This document shows positions 9,637 to 20,888 of a stretch of 64,000 nt of DNA, in pieces. Source of the DNA: Blepharisma japonicum (Eukaryota > Ciliophora > Heterotrichea > Heterotrichida > Blepharismidae); assembly GCA_949751835.1 (NCBI GenBank), contig CATKHK010000099.1, positions 87,950 to 151,949 of the forward strand, given 5' to 3'. Positions within the stretch are counted from its first letter, which is position 1. Each line of letters starts with the position of its first letter. The notes beneath the pieces were generated by a model. It did not search any database. It had not been told where the DNA came from and saw only the letters and a list, made by a program, of their open reading frames with translations. Position numbers and translations under genes: made by a program.

Positions 9637-10051
9637 TTTGTTTCGTAAATCTATGTGCCTTCTTTAATATTTTGGATCCTTATTTTAATGAATTTATTAA
9701 TAATAAATTTTTTACCCGATAATTAAGCAATTATTTATATAAAGATAAAGTTTTGTCAAAAAATTTAAACTAGCTGCAAAGCAATTATCATAAATTTATA
9801 CAAGTTACAATACAATACTGAAATGTATCTAACATAGGACGAGAATTAAACATTAGAAAATATCTGTAGTATTTTAATCTTGCATCTAAAAAATACAACT
9901 TTTTACTGAATAATTTCAAGAACGTTTTTTATTAATATTTGTTTTTTCTACTAGACAAATATCATCAATCCACACTGAAAATTTCATTCCAACATTTTAT
10001 TTTATTTATCCAAATCTTAGACATTTTAACTATTTTTATAGTCACCAAGAG
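9637..10051. other. intergenic, nothing recognised
   Basis: About 415 bases of AT-rich DNA; no frame, repeat or foldable element stood out. Confidence 0.5.
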
Positions 10052-12409
10052 ATGAGAAGAAAAACAGCCAGGAACAAAGAACCCAAAAGAAAAGATTTTT
10101 TAGACTTCAGCAACTATGTGAATTCTCTAAAATCCTCCCCTTCAACCACAAAAATCAATCGAAATATCGGATTATCCCTCAACAACTCTCCAGTCTCTCA
10201 AGAAAGACAACGAACTTCAGGGACCAGGACTCCCCATACAACTAAGCACAGGTCTTCCCATCCTTCTCTAATGCTCTCTGAAATCAGGTCAACTGAAATA
10301 AACCCACCAGACGACCCCAGATTTAAAAATTTCTTACAAGATGAAGCAAGTAAAAGGCTATTCCGAGGCTCCAGAGGAGAGCATGTTTCTTCACTTTTAA
10401 ACCCAATTTCTCGGTTCGATTCAGTAGAAAATGCTGAAAAATTTTTTAATTTGGAAAATGAATTAGAAAATGTTGATAATGACAAATTTAAAGAGTTTAC
10501 TGAAAGCTTATTTTATTTAAACAAACTGAAATTTGATTTAGAATTGACGTTTAAAATGACTCGGGCTAAAGATTTAGGAAAAGAAATAGAAAAATTGCCA
10601 GTTGGGCTTTATTATCAGTTAGAAGATGAATTGCAGCAGCTTACAAATGTTGATACAAAAAGAATGCTGAAAATTCCTAGCTCAGAAATTGTGGAAAAAT
10701 TAAATAGATATACGGTATTTGTAAGAGAAACTATAAGAGCGGTCCGATCTAAAGGTGCTTTAGATGAGGCGATTATTTTTGAAATGTTATGAAGGGTTGT
10801 TTTAAAAGCATTTGATTTATCATTAAGAATCCACGATTACACTATTACTGATGCAGTTGAGATGATGAAGCTAAAAATTAGGGATTATATAGAAAAACAT
10901 AGAAAAGAAACAGAATCATTACAAAATGATTTAAAACGAAAAGACGCTTCATATTTAGAATATATTAAAAACCTTAAAAAGACTATAGAAGACATGAAAG
11001 AAGAAATAAAAACACTTAAGCAAGCTTCTTTAGATAAAGATATTAAAATTGTAGAGCTTTCAGAAGTAGACAATAGGTTTGAAATAATAAAAGGTGTAGG
11101 GAAAATGCTAAAAAAGCTGGACTCATTTATAACAGAAGCTGCAGATGAAAGCGAAAAGCAAGCAGTCACGCTAAATACTATATCTGGGATGATGGAAATA
11201 GCGAAACATATTGATAATAAAAAACCTTCAAAAGAGAAAGATACACAAACAGACTGATATTTTGTAAAAAATAAGCTTGGGATACAAGAGCAGTCATACC
11301 CGCAACTATCAATTCATCCTTTTTATGATATTATAAAAGAAGGTCCTTGTGCTTTAAATGATGAAGACATAAAAATTATGTTTTATGAAGCTTTACAAAG
11401 CTATAAAGGTAATGAAAAATTTCCTAATTTTTTTTTATCAAAAATAGTGTCACGGTTTTCTTCAAAGGAAGAATTAGGTGTTGGGCTGTTTAATATATGC
11501 AAAAAAGTAAAAGAACTGAAAAATAAAAATGTGCATTGAGCTGTTGTCGCTGAAAAAATGCTGAGTCTTTCTTATATGCTACCATTTCAAATAGAAAATT
11601 TTATATCAAAATTGATATCACAGTTCTTAGACCTGAAAATTCCTAATGGGCCAGTTTATCAAGCATCATTTCAAGCACTGCAGCAAAATTTAGAAAAATT
11701 AGCGATCAGAGACCAAGAATTAGCAGAGTTTATAATGTCGAATATCAATATATATGCTCCTTTCACAGACAAAAATATACCGAATTTAAAAGAAGATGAA
11801 GAATTAAAAGTAAATTCAATACTTATCAGATTCATATACAGCCTAAGCCAAAGCAAGAAAAACTACAAAAGCATAATTGATAGCGTTGATATTGATAAAT
11901 CTGGACAAAGTAATCCCTAATTAGTCAATTTTGAATCCTTTGCAATCCTCATCCGAGAAAAGTGTGGATTTCCTCTATCAGACGAAAATTTACATTTATT
12001 TTGAAAATATTTTAACCCTGAAAATAAAGATTTTATCGACAAAAAATTTTTTATTTACGATCTTAAATTTAACGAAAATTTAGAAAAATCGAAATCCTGC
12101 GTTGTTTTTATCGAAGATTTTGTGCTACTTTTATTAACAGAATTTGAGAAAAGATATAATGATATAATAGAAAATTATGAAGAATTGGAAAATGTCAACA
12201 CATATCAAGAATATTATTCAATTTTAAATCAGCTGCGTCCAGACTTGAATGAGGAGATAATAATGAATTCTTATACAGATTTTCTGATTACAAGTAGCTT
12301 AGGCTATATTATTGATAAATACAAGCTTCTACAATTAAAAATTCCTCAAGTGGAATTCCGAAGGTCATCAACTATTATATCTGGGAGAAGAAGGACATTG
12401 TTTAAATAA
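10052..12409 (+). CDS. coiled-coil protein of unknown function (780 aa)
   Basis: A single reading frame crosses TGA (Trp) codons at 10790, 11255, 11537 and 11999-12001 region and a 15-nt intron at 11910-11924 (GTAATCCCTAATTAG) that contains an in-frame TAA; without splicing the protein would stop there. The N-terminal 110 residues are basic and Ser/Pro-rich (disordered), a helical domain follows, then a coiled coil at about 270-370 (KRKDASYLEYIKNLKKTIED) and a long helical C-terminal part. The end is basic (GRRRTLFK). Not recognised; a cytoskeletal or basal-body scaffold is plausible. The next gene begins 37 nt later and is also coiled-coil. Confidence 0.78.
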
Positions 12410-12446
12410 AATCCAATAATATCTTTAATATAAAAATAAGTAATAA

Positions 12447-13400
12447 ATGCTCCATAAAACCTCGACAGAAAACTCAATGAATACTACCTGCTCAACTCCT
12501 CTAGGCAAACCACCTTCAATGTTTTTTGAAAGATCGCCTAACAAACATCACACGACGATTCCTGCTTGTTCTTCGACCCAAAGCTATTATTCGCCAAGAA
12601 ATTTGACTCCCAGATCATCATGGGAGCATCATTCAGAAGCTGTAGACCACATATCACCTATATTTCCACAAGACCAAATGAATCTATTAAGTTTTAAAAA
12701 CGAAAAATTGAAAATTGAGGTCGAAAGAGACCATTTCAAGCAGCTCAGCCACAATTTTGAGCAAAAATTATCTGTAGCTACTGATGAAATTGGCCAGCTC
12801 AAATCCGAATTAAAATATAAAGATGAAATGCTTAAACGTCTAAGTAAGCTTGTAGAAGAACGAGAAGAAAAATTCAAAGATTTATTCGCTAAAGAAACCC
12901 AAGAATATGAAGAAATTATGAAGGAAAAAGAAAAAACCATCAAAGAGCTGAGACATGAAGTGGAAAAGTATAAGAAAATTGAAATGAAGAGAAAACAAGC
13001 AATTAAGCAAGAAAATGAAGATTTAGATATAAAAATCGAAAAAATTGGGAAAAGCAGTGATAATGAGTCAAAAAAAGACGAAAGTATTTTACTTGAATTT
13101 TCAGAAGATATTGATCTTTTTATTAACAATAATCCACATAAAGCAAAATTTGATGTGAAAAATCATCCTGAAATAGTATCAATTATAGAACAAGTAGGAG
13201 ATTTAAAAAAAATATTGAAGAGCATCATAAAAGGCGAAAAAATATCAATGTCGCTTTTGATGGAAAGTGATAAAATTGTGGAGAAAAGAAACTTGAAGAA
13301 AAAATCAGTCGGAGAAGCGCTAAATGATCTATGTGAAATTAGAACGATATTATCAGATATATATGCAGAAGATTGTGGTAGTAAATGTCGAGTACAATAA
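12447..13400 (+). CDS. coiled-coil protein, hypothetical
   Basis: 317 residues. About 1-75 is Ser/Pro/Thr-rich and likely disordered; about 80-200 is a strong coiled coil (heptads through KIEVERDHFKQLSHNFEQ and KEKEKTIKELRHEVEKYKK); the C-terminus is helical. The gene follows the 780-residue coiled-coil gene by 37 nt on the same strand, and both have the same layout of disordered N-terminus plus coil, so they may act in the same cytoskeletal structure (inference). Confidence 0.78.
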   Translation: MLHKTSTENSMNTTCSTPLGKPPSMFFERSPNKHHTTIPACSSTQSYYSPRNLTPRSSWEHHSEAVDHISPIFPQDQMNLLSFKNEKLKIEVERDHFKQLSHNFEQKLSVATDEIGQLKSELKYKDEMLKRLSKLVEEREEKFKDLFAKETQEYEEIMKEKEKTIKELRHEVEKYKKIEMKRKQAIKQENEDLDIKIEKIGKSSDNESKKDESILLEFSEDIDLFINNNPHKAKFDVKNHPEIVSIIEQVGDLKKILKSIIKGEKISMSLLMESDKIVEKRNLKKKSVGEALNDLCEIRTILSDIYAEDCGSKCRVQ

Positions 13401-13521
13401 TGATCATTTAACTTAAGTAAAATACCCTATTATATTAATAATAAAAATATGAAAATCAAGAAAAGCTAGATAATTGATTTATTTATCAGGCAATTATCTA
13501 TATTATATTAAATATCAACAA

Positions 13522-14004
13522 TTAAGAATCCCATCTTTTTTTATTTGTATCATCAAAACTATTTTCTGTCATTTTCAAATTCACAACTTGATTTGACTTT
13601 TTTTCGCGATTTTTTCCACCCTCTTCCTTTTCCCTATTAATTCGTGAAGCTAGTTCTGCAGCTAGCGAAAAATCAGAAAATTTTGGGGTATCAGCCCTAG
13701 AAAGAAAAGGCTTTTTATATAAAAAGGCGGACTCCAAGTCGGATTTTGTAGGATGAGGTGTAAAGCTTGTAGACCTCGGCCTAGGTGAATTTGGCGTAGA
13801 CTGATGAGTGGCAGGGTTTATCATAGACCCATCATTGTTTTGGTTTGTATTTGTAATAAGACTATCATCATGCGAAGGAAGACTTATGTCATCAAAAGAG
13901 TCAGAATTTTTTAAAATGAGGATATTTTCTTGTCGTTTAAGTGTATTCGGTGAAGAAATTATCAGGACTTCTCCAGTTTCTTGAGAACAGCAGCAGCATC
14001 CCAT
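13522..14004 (-). CDS. hypothetical protein with MGCCCC acylation motif
   Basis: 160 residues starting MGCCCCSQ, a dense myristoylation/palmitoylation signal. The rest is Ser/Asn/Lys-rich and looks disordered, with SPRPRS and a conserved-looking FSDFSLAAELASRINREK helix. It is not recognised. It faces away from the TBC1D23 gene (174-nt shared upstream region). Confidence 0.7.
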   Translation of the reverse strand: MGCCCCSQETGEVLIISSPNTLKRQENILILKNSDSFDDISLPSHDDSLITNTNQNNDGSMINPATHQSTPNSPRPRSTSFTPHPTKSDLESAFLYKKPFLSRADTPKFSDFSLAAELASRINREKEEGGKNREKKSNQVVNLKMTENSFDDTNKKRWDS

Positions 14005-14178
14005 ATTAATTTTATCATAAAACTTTTAATATTATTTTTGACAGAAATGCAATGATAACTGAAGTTGATAATTTTTCGACAAAATTCGATAAGTGTTTCA
14101 TGTTTATTAAAATTTTATGATAAATCCCTATTTAAATAGTCAAAAATACTGGTATCAGTTTTTCCCAACCTATAAAAC

Positions 14179-16036
14179 ATGGTCACTGAAAGCAAAAGCA
14201 AAATCAACACCTGGAAAGTACCTGCAATTTAGATGATTTTACATATAGAAGATGATCCTACGTTAGAAATAGAAACTGCGCTGGATTTACCGAATCAGCG
14301 AGTTATAAAATCTGATGTCGAAAGAACTCGAACTGGAATTTTGACTGAAAGTGAACGAAAAACATTAGAAGTTTTATTAACATTTTACTGTAAAGAACAC
14401 ACAACTTCATACAAACAAGGGATGAATGAGATCATGGCACCTTTTTTATTATTGATGCGTGATGGCCTTCCAAAAGAGCATGCTTATTTAATGTTCAAAA
14501 AATTTATACACACTTATCTACCTACAATGTTTATAGACAGTGTAAAATTTACTTTAGGGATTCAGACCTCTGCAAGCATATTTTTTGGTATTTCGCTTGG
14601 TTTTGCGATATCATGAGCCTAGGTTCAGTAGTTTTTTACATATTAATGGGATTTCTCCAGAGTTATACTCAACTTCGTGATTTATTACACTTTTTGCTAA
14701 CAAAGTTAATGATGTAAACTTGATTTATAAGCTGTGAGAAGATTTGGTTAAAGAAAATGACCCCTTTTATCCAGTCTATATTGGGATTGCAATGCTCTTT
14801 CACTTTCAGTTTCAAATTTTAAACAGCCAAGACCAAATGATAACACAAGCGATTTGTGAAATTAATTTGGATACTTCCCAAGAAGTTGAAGAAGTGCTAC
14901 ATAAGGCTTCACAAATAAAACAAAATATGCCATATTCAATAAAAAACAGCTTAAGGAAATATGATATTTTCAATATGGAAACTATCGATTCATTACTAGA
15001 TGTACTAAGAAAAGAGTCATGCTTATATGTAAGCGCAAAAGAAATTATATTAAAAGCATATCCAGAAAAATGCATATGTGAAAGAGATGAAAATTTCTGC
15101 AAATTCTGCAGAGAAAAAGCGAGAGATCTGCCTATGTTAGTCTTAGACTGTCGAACAGAAGCTGAGCAGCAAGCTGGAGTTATTCCTAACTCAGCACTAT
15201 TAAATCCTCAAGCTTATAATGATAGCAATGTTATGCTTGATATCCCAGACTTGTTTTTATGTATGAGAGGAGTTTTTCACATTTGTCTGCTTGGCTCAAA
15301 AGCTTTTAAAGCGTCTAGTTTTGAGTTTAGCTTGCAAAATGAGCATTATAATGCAGATATTGTACAAAATATGGTAGAAAATATATTGCAAGCGTTTTTG
15401 GTTAAAGGGTTCCCTTATGTCAGTGTAATAGAAGGAGGTTTTGAGCTTTGCCATGGTCTTACTAAAATGTTTAATTTAAATCTGGATAGCCATGACCCTA
15501 ATTATTGCTTAGTTTGCAGCCCTGAAGGGCCAAAAATTATGCATAGGGTTAAAAGTAGATTTAAAAGTTTTACTGGGACTATTGGGAAATTAATAAGGTC
15601 CCGCTCTCCAGAGAAAACTAATGAAAAGCCCATAAGTGAAAATAAAACAGAAAATGAAGAAAAAAATATAAGAATTGACCCAGCTACAGCATTTTATGTA
15701 GCCAAAAGATTTTATAAGGACTCACGAAGGGAGTCAGAAGATGAGTATTTTTTCTGGGTAAAAGATAGATGGCTCTATATAGGCGTTTGTGGATCCCTCG
15801 ATCTTAAACATTGCTCAAAAATTTCTTATGTTTTTAATATTTTGGATATTGAAAAAATTACCAGCAAAAAGCGAACCCCAAAATTTCTCACTTTTCACTT
15901 TAAAGGCTTCAAAAAGCGATACTCCTTTGTCATGAAAACTGATTTAGAATCAAAAAAATTCGTCAGTCAAATTACAGCCCAGTATCAATTACTATTCAGA
16001 GGCCCAAATATAATCCAGGAAACCCTTAAAGTCTAG
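14179..16036 (+). CDS. TBC1D23: TBC1D23 orthologue: TBC domain, rhodanese domain, PH-like C-terminus
   Basis: Two introns restore the frame: 14218-14232 (GTACCTGCAATTTAG, 15 nt) and 14542-14557 (GTAAAATTTACTTTAG, 16 nt, which shifts the frame). The spliced protein is 608 residues with several TGA-coded Trp. TBC domain about 20-240, including GFRPLQAY, FRLVLRYHEP and INGISPELYSTSW; rhodanese-like domain about 305-430 (LVLDCRTEAEQQAG); PH-like C-terminal domain about 490-600. This three-part layout is specific to TBC1D23, which (known) tethers endosome-derived vesicles to golgins at the trans-Golgi. The Arg finger (Arg44 in IKSDVERT) and Gln finger (Gln75 in SYKQGMNE) are both present, although the human protein is reported to lack them. 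Confidence 0.92.
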
Positions 16037-16203
16037 TTCATTCTTTAGTGCTATTATTTAGTAATTCTAAATACCCTTTATATTTCTAATCTACGTATCA
16101 ATAAAAGTTGATTTTAATTAAACAAGAAAATATTTAATTAAATTAAAATAAAATTTATGAGTATTTAAAGGGAAAAACGACTACCCTTAAATGGCTAATA
16201 TTA

Positions 16204-17439
16204 ATGGCAGGCTTCCTAGAAGAAAATCAAGAATCGCTCAAAGAATTAATGACACTAAGGGACACTTTGGGTCTGGCCAGTAAAAATCCAAGGATCATAG
16301 TAAACGAAATCCAACGAAAAGTCGGCCATGGAAGCTTATCATTTGAAGACTTCTCAGATCTGCTGTTGGACTTGGACTGCGCAACAGAAGGCACTGAAAA
16401 AATGAGAAAAAGAAGAGCCATAAGAAGATTATTTGATCTGATCGATCAAAATAAAAATGGGACTCTTGAGGAAGATGAAATAATAAATTCTCTTGTTGTA
16501 CTTTGTGGTGGCACCCCAGATGAGAAAATTGAAGCAGTTTTTATGCTTTATGATACCAATGGTGATGGTTTAATTTCATTTGATGAACTTCTTGCGCATC
16601 AGACTGCTGCGTTTAGGATGCTTTTTTCATGCCATCCTGAGCTGGAAGCCCAATATGGTGAAACTCCAGAATTCATGGCAAGAATAACTGTTGAGCAAAT
16701 ATTTTTAGAAATTGATACTAATAAAGACGGAGTCATTACCCTCCCAGAGATGAAAGCATGGTTTAACGGGCAAGAAATCACTGAAAAAATCCAAGAAGAC
16801 AAATCCTCAAAAATCGAAGCCCTCAAGCAGAGAAAAGATCAAATCCTTAACAGGCTTAATCAATTAAAAGCTCAATTAAAATCTCAAGCAAGGATCGACA
16901 GCATCCACAACCAAAAGAAAATTACAGGTCTTGGAAAAATCCACGTAAGAGATGCTCTGAGGACCTTCAGAGAACAGAATTCCTCAGGATTTTTTTCTCG
17001 TCAAGAATTTTCAACCATCTTAAACAATCTCATAACTAAATACGCAGGCGACGCATCAATTGATAAAACTGCTCTACATCTATTAATTTCAGACTTGTTC
17101 TCACAGTTTGACGATGATGGTAATGGCGTTGTTAGTATGGGCGAGCTATTCTGTGGATTATCAGTCTTATGTGCAGGAAGCTTAGGTAGCAAGCTTCATG
17201 CTGCTGTAGAATGCTTTGACCAGTCAGGTGACGGAGATCTCCAATTCCCAGAAATCGTGAAATTCATGAAATCAGTCTTCCGTGTACTCATCCCTGAAGA
17301 TGTCACTGAAATCAAACCTAGCGCCATTGCAACGGCCACAGCCAAAAACCTGTTCAAGTCCGAAGGCATTGACATCGAAACTGGTGGAGTTTCCTATGAA
17401 GTCATCAAAAAATGGGTCAATGAGATAAAAACTAATTAA
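16204..17439 (+). CDS. multi-EF-hand calcium-binding protein
   Basis: 411 residues, no Trp-TGA or intron needed. At least five canonical EF-hand loops: about 81 (DQNKNGTLEEDE), 116 (DTNGDGLISFDE), 171 (DTNKDGVITLPE), 303 (DDDGNGVVSMGE) and 339 (DQSGDGDLQFPE). They fall in two clusters separated by a helical linker at about 195-235, so it may be two calcium modules. Role is probably calcium sensing or signalling; no kinase or transmembrane part is visible. It ends 21 nt before the BK-type channel gene on the same strand. Confidence 0.88.
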   Translation: MAGFLEENQESLKELMTLRDTLGLASKNPRIIVNEIQRKVGHGSLSFEDFSDLLLDLDCATEGTEKMRKRRAIRRLFDLIDQNKNGTLEEDEIINSLVVLCGGTPDEKIEAVFMLYDTNGDGLISFDELLAHQTAAFRMLFSCHPELEAQYGETPEFMARITVEQIFLEIDTNKDGVITLPEMKAWFNGQEITEKIQEDKSSKIEALKQRKDQILNRLNQLKAQLKSQARIDSIHNQKKITGLGKIHVRDALRTFREQNSSGFFSRQEFSTILNNLITKYAGDASIDKTALHLLISDLFSQFDDDGNGVVSMGELFCGLSVLCAGSLGSKLHAAVECFDQSGDGDLQFPEIVKFMKSVFRVLIPEDVTEIKPSAIATATAKNLFKSEGIDIETGGVSYEVIKKWVNEIKTN

Positions 17440-17460
17440 TCTCTCTTAAATTTAATTAAA

Positions 17461-20400
17461 ATGAATGAAGAAAATATTATTGAAAAGAGGCTGCAGTTAG
17501 TTTTGGATCCTTCTGCTGATAACTATGGGGGCAGGAAACTGGGACATTTAATTGATCCTGACACATGTGAAATCGTGAATAATTGTCTGCTTGACCAGGA
17601 TATTGTAGAGAAATATAGGAATCATATTGAAAAATTGACCGAATCATTGCAAACTCATGTCCCGCTGACCAAAATGTTAATTAATTATTTTGGGATAGCA
17701 GGAGATGCATTTGAGTTTGTAATTACAGTAGGTGCATGCATTTTGTATGTAATGTCCACTTATATGAGTGATGATTATCCGGATGAATTTGAAGTTATTG
17801 ATCTGGTCGTTGCGTCAATTTTTCTTTTTGATTGGGCTTTTCATATGTGGGCAGCTTCTTCTAGATTGGAGTTTATTTTCAGCAAAATGACTGTAATAGA
17901 TATGCTGACTATTATACCAGTCTATGTTGATGCATTTGGGTCGCAGTCATTTGGGACAAGAAGTTTAAGCTTTTTCAGAGCACTTAGAATTTTTAGGGCT
18001 TTGAGAATTTTAAGGATTTTTAAAACAATTGAAGCTGCCAAAGCAGAAGATGATGAAAGCGGAAGATTAAAATACACTGTAGATACCTCAGGGATTTCTA
18101 AGCAGCTTGGAGTTACAGCACTTACTATATTTTCTGTTTTATTTATAGGTGCAGGTATTGCTAGCTCTCTTAATGACATACAGCCTGGCTCTTTTAATTG
18201 TGTAGGCACTTTCGATTTTTTATCAGCAATTTACTATTTAATAGTAACTTCCGTCACAATTGGATATGGAGATATTTACCCATTAAAAGCGGCATCTCGT
18301 ATGGTTGTTGTTTGCTTCGTCCTTATCATGGTTTTTATAGTAACAAACCAAATTTCAAAGTTTGGGCAACTTATGGAAAGTTACTCTAAATATGATACAA
18401 AATATAACACAAGTAATCATATAGTAATTATGGGAAATTACCGATTTAAGGTGCTTCACAGGTTTTTAACTCAATATTACCATACTGATCATGGAAATGT
18501 CAAAACAAAATGCATCGTCATTGGTGAAGAATACCCAACACAAGAAATGCTTGGTATTATTAATGATCCAAGATATGAAGGGAAGGTTCAATATTTAGAA
18601 GGAAAGTCATCAAATTCATCTACATTAAAAAAAGCAAATATTTTTATAGCAGAAAGTGTTTTTATACTAACAGACCAGCTTAATGATAATTTATTATCCC
18701 AAGATACGTATGTTACACTATTAGCCAAAATGATCCAAGCAAGAGCTCCCTTTGTAAGAGTCTATATACAATTAACCAGAGCTATGAACTCTGAAAAAAA
18801 GGAAGAAGAATACGGTCCTGGAAGCTTAGCAATCTCTACACAATCAGTCAAAATGGGGATTTTAGGATCTTCTATACATAATCCAGGATTTTGTACCATT
18901 ATGGGAGGGCTTTATATTACAGTAAACGACTCAGTAGGCGAGGGACATGATGCTGAATGACTACTAAAATTTGTCAGAGGGCTAGCCCAAGAGTTTTACT
19001 GTGTGCCAATATCAAGCTATTTTGCAGGCATGCTTTTTGACCAGGCTGTATATGTAATTTATACCATGTGCAACGGAATTTTGGCACTCGGAGTTAAGCT
19101 GGGAAACTCAAAAATGGAAAAGCATGATGTCCTGCTAAACCCTTCAAAATACGTTTTAAAAAATGGGGATTATTTATTATTAATTTGTGATGACCAAGAA
19201 AGTGCTGATTTAATATCAAATTATGATGCAGGAGAGACCCATTCTCGAGGGATTATTTCAGAAAAAAGACAAGAAGCCATCATTCAGATGTTTGAAAAAG
19301 AAAAAATCAAGCAAAATGACTACAAGTGTGATGTGACCAGCAATATAATTGACCTTATAAACGAAGATTTAAGTGGAAAAATAAAAAATCATGTACTTGT
19401 TTTTGGGAGTTTAGAAGAGTTTGAGCTGCTTTTAAACACCATAAGGGTGTATTCTCAGCAGCCTGTCTGCTTTTTTAGTGACCAAGATCCAGATGCTAGG
19501 TGGGAAAAAATTTCAAAAAAAGGGAATGTTTTTTATTTGCAAGGAAGTATGCTTAATTTTCAAGACCTTTATTATTCTGGAATTGCTGACTGTTATTGTG
19601 CATTAATTCTGTCATCAAGTAGCCAAAATAGCCAGTCACCAGATTCTGATGTAGTGCTGCTGAGCAGAATTATAGAAATGTCATTTCCCAAAGTAAAGTA
19701 TATAGTCGAGCTTATGGACGAATCTTATATGAGATTTATGGGAAGCCGCCCACATGGGGATTATATAAATTTGCCATATCATTTTTGGCCGAAGTATATT
19801 TCTGGAAAAGTATATTTTACTTCGTATTTAGAAACATTGATCTGCCAGACTTACTATAATCCTGATTTAATTGATATTCTTATGAAAATGATGGGTGTCA
19901 CAAAGCCACAGCCAGAGTCTAAAAAATATCAAGAAAACTCTATAATCAAAACAATTAAGCTTACTGCTGATTATTTTACAAATGGTGAATCCTGCCTATA
20001 TCAAGATTTATTTATTGATTTTGTACATTTAACCCCTCCAGTAATTCCTTTAGGGATTTTTTCAAGGCGATATATACGTTCAGGTACTGAATCAGATGAG
20101 GATCTTAAAAAAATGACAACAGTTGACCATGAAATTGTCATTACAAACCCTGAACCTTCTATGACAGTTTATAAAGGAGATAAAATAATCGTTATTGGAG
20201 AAGTCCATGAACAAACTAAAGAAATAAATTATTACCCAGAATTAGATGAGCTAATGAGCCAAAAAGAAGAGAATTCCTTATCAAGAAAAAATAGCACTAA
20301 AGACCAGCTTGAAGATATTGAGTAATTTTTATTTAGTGAAGAAGAAAAAGAGGAGGAAGATGCTATTAATGAAATGATTCAGATTTTAGGGAAAAGACTG

Positions 20401-20523
20401 GAGGCCACTCCAAAACTGCAGAGAAAAATCGAAGCGAAGACAAGAATGATTCAAGACTTGCATAAGGAAACAGAAAACTTGAAAGAAGAATTATTAGGGC
20501 GATATAATATGAAAAACTCTTAA
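17461..20523 (+). CDS. BK/Slo-type calcium-gated K+ channel subunit
   Basis: 1015 residues after reading TGA at 18958-18960 as Trp and removing a 15-nt intron at 20322-20336 (GTAATTTTTATTTAG, in-frame TAA). Six membrane helices in about 75-305; S4 near 174-186 has regularly spaced arginines (FRALRIFRALRILRIFK); the selectivity filter TIGYGD is near 266. Two RCK-type regulatory domains follow, the first beginning about 320 (HIVIMGNYRF), the second about 640 (NHVLVFGSLEEFE), as in Slo channels. The segment GSSIHNPGFCTIMGGL and the following FAGMLFDQAVY match the linker between RCK1 and RCK2 in BK. The acidic, coiled C-terminus lies in the last exon. Plausible role: coupling of calcium and voltage to ciliary or cell-body excitability. 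Confidence 0.93.
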
Positions 20524-20888
20524 TATTTTTATAATAAACCAAATTCCTATAATTCTTTCTCCAAATATCCTAGTTTTCTTGTCAGATCTTATCAGACATT
20601 TAGGAAACTAAAATTCATAATTATTTCCACATAATAATAAATTAATTTAACTGCTTTTAATTTTGTTTTCTTTATGGATATTACAGTAATTATAATGGCT
20701 GGCAATTTTACCGCTTTCTGCTTGACTATTATTTATAATGGAAAATCAGCCTCTTCTTTATAAATATAAACGCACTTTACAAATTTAATAAAATTATTAA
20801 CATTTTCTCATATTTATCCTATAAAATTAATTTTTCCCTAAATTCGAACACAACCTTAAGCTGCAGCCATATTAAATCTAATAAAAAA
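20524..20888. other. intergenic, nothing recognised
   Basis: 365 bases between two same-strand genes; AT-rich with no frame or repeat that stands out. Confidence 0.5.

Noticed and set aside
12629-13129. Long open frame on the minus strand (166 codons)
   Set aside because: It is the antisense shadow of the coiled-coil gene at 12447-13400; Ser/Leu/Phe-rich low complexity.
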